A DNA stretch of 45,613 nucleotides. Origin: CBEULR01 sp965544035. Lineage in GTDB: Bacteria; Bacillota; Desulfotomaculia; Desulfotomaculales; Desulforudaceae. Positions 45,354 to 45,613 of this stretch are shown one piece after another. Under the pieces are notes generated by a model. That model made no database searches. It saw only the letters and a program-made list of their open reading frames with translations, and had not been told where the DNA came from. Location: positions 1 to 45,613 of the forward strand of contig CBEULR010000016.1 of NCBI GenBank assembly GCA_965544035.1, read 5' to 3'. Within the stretch, counting starts at the first letter, position 1; each line of letters opens with the position of its first letter. The position numbers and the translations under genes were made by a program.

Positions 45354-45613
45354 TTTTCCATGATCTCCTAACGCCGATATTACCACTACAATACCACACT
45401 AGTCCCTAGATTTGAATAGAACGCAAACTGATTTCTGGGCGGCAGTCCATCAGCATTCGGGCGTCAGTAGTCAGGAGAGGAGTCGCCCGGGGGCAAACCC
45501 GCACGCTACACGACCATAATGAGTCTCGCCTCTACTGAATACTCTATACTGAATACTCGATACTCACTACTGATTCGCTCCCAAAAACTTAGCGCTTTTG
45601 GGTTATGCGTAAC
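45354..45613. other. Non-coding right edge with intergenic repeats
   Basis: No gene is visible. It contains a copy of the dispersed TACTGAATACTCGATACTC repeat (45531-45573), a short related piece (GTCAGTAGTCAGGAG, about 45466-45480) and a small hairpin CCCAAAA / TTTTGGG (45582-45603) that could end transcription of a minus-strand gene beyond the edge. Confidence 0.5.
45531..45573. repeat. Dispersed degenerate intergenic repeat, best copy
   Basis: Six imperfect 7-8 base units of the form (T)GAATACT / CTATACT / CGATACT / CACTACT. The last 18 bases are identical to the end of the copy at 7471-7503, although the two lie 38 kb apart. Confidence 0.75.

Overview
The window reads as chromosome of a motile, GC-rich Firmicute of the Peptococcaceae / Desulfotomaculum / Ca. 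Desulforudis type. The evidence is: strong Shine-Dalgarno sites with many GTG and TTG starts; a Bacillus/Clostridium-like late flagellar gene set under sigma-28 promoters; an archaeal-type class V fructose-1,6-bisphosphatase; a small siroheme sulfite-reductase-like protein; and an Mrp antiporter operon in the archaeal Mbh/Mbx gene order. The genus is an inference from gene content. No phage, insertion sequence or CRISPR array is visible.

Region 1 (0-17.6 kb) is a late flagellar and chemotaxis island. On the plus strand: an unknown 182-residue protein, a DUF115 (Maf-type) presumed flagellin glycosyltransferase, a short flagellin, flaG, fliD, fliS and a FliT-like gene. On the minus strand: cheA-cheB-flgM-flgN-flgK-flgL and a second FlaG-like gene. 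A UbiB-family kinase gene separates these from motA-motB. Four sites match the flagellar sigma-28 consensus (TAAAGTTT-N11/12-NCCGATAA-like). One of them sits inside the operon just before the anti-sigma factor gene flgM and shares bases with the cheB stop codon.

Region 2 (17.6-19 kb) holds tRNA-Val(CAC) with promoter and terminator, and a membrane diguanylate cyclase with an intact GGDEF motif and I-site.

Region 3 (19-24.1 kb) is the most unusual part. Two copies of a cysteine-rich 212-residue protein have identical coding sequence. They flank a signal-less beta-helix protein whose C-terminal domain is related to them in permuted order, and a beta-propeller/coiled-coil protein follows. I read it as a candidate uncharacterised surface or spore-layer assembly module; the function is inference.

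Region 4 (24.5-32.1 kb) is a ten-gene Mrp-type cation/proton antiporter operon (E-F-G-DUF4040-B-C-D plus two further D/NuoL-like subunits and a small membrane protein), with a good sigma-A promoter and a strong terminator.

Region 5 (32.2-45.6 kb) is mostly minus-strand metabolism and housekeeping: a small zinc-ribbon membrane protein, an MBL-fold hydrolase, the divergent class V FBPase, a small sulfite-reductase-like protein, rnhA with FlhB-tail-like and FliK-like genes, a heptad-repeat coiled-coil protein, a YgbA-like protein, tRNA-Thr, leuS with an upstream tRNA-Ala, rsfS, an RRM protein, nadD, a HIT hydrolase and proB. Intergenic DNA carries REP-like palindromes and a dispersed degenerate TACTGAATACTCGATACTC-type repeat. 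motA and rsfS both appear to need AUU or AUC start codons.
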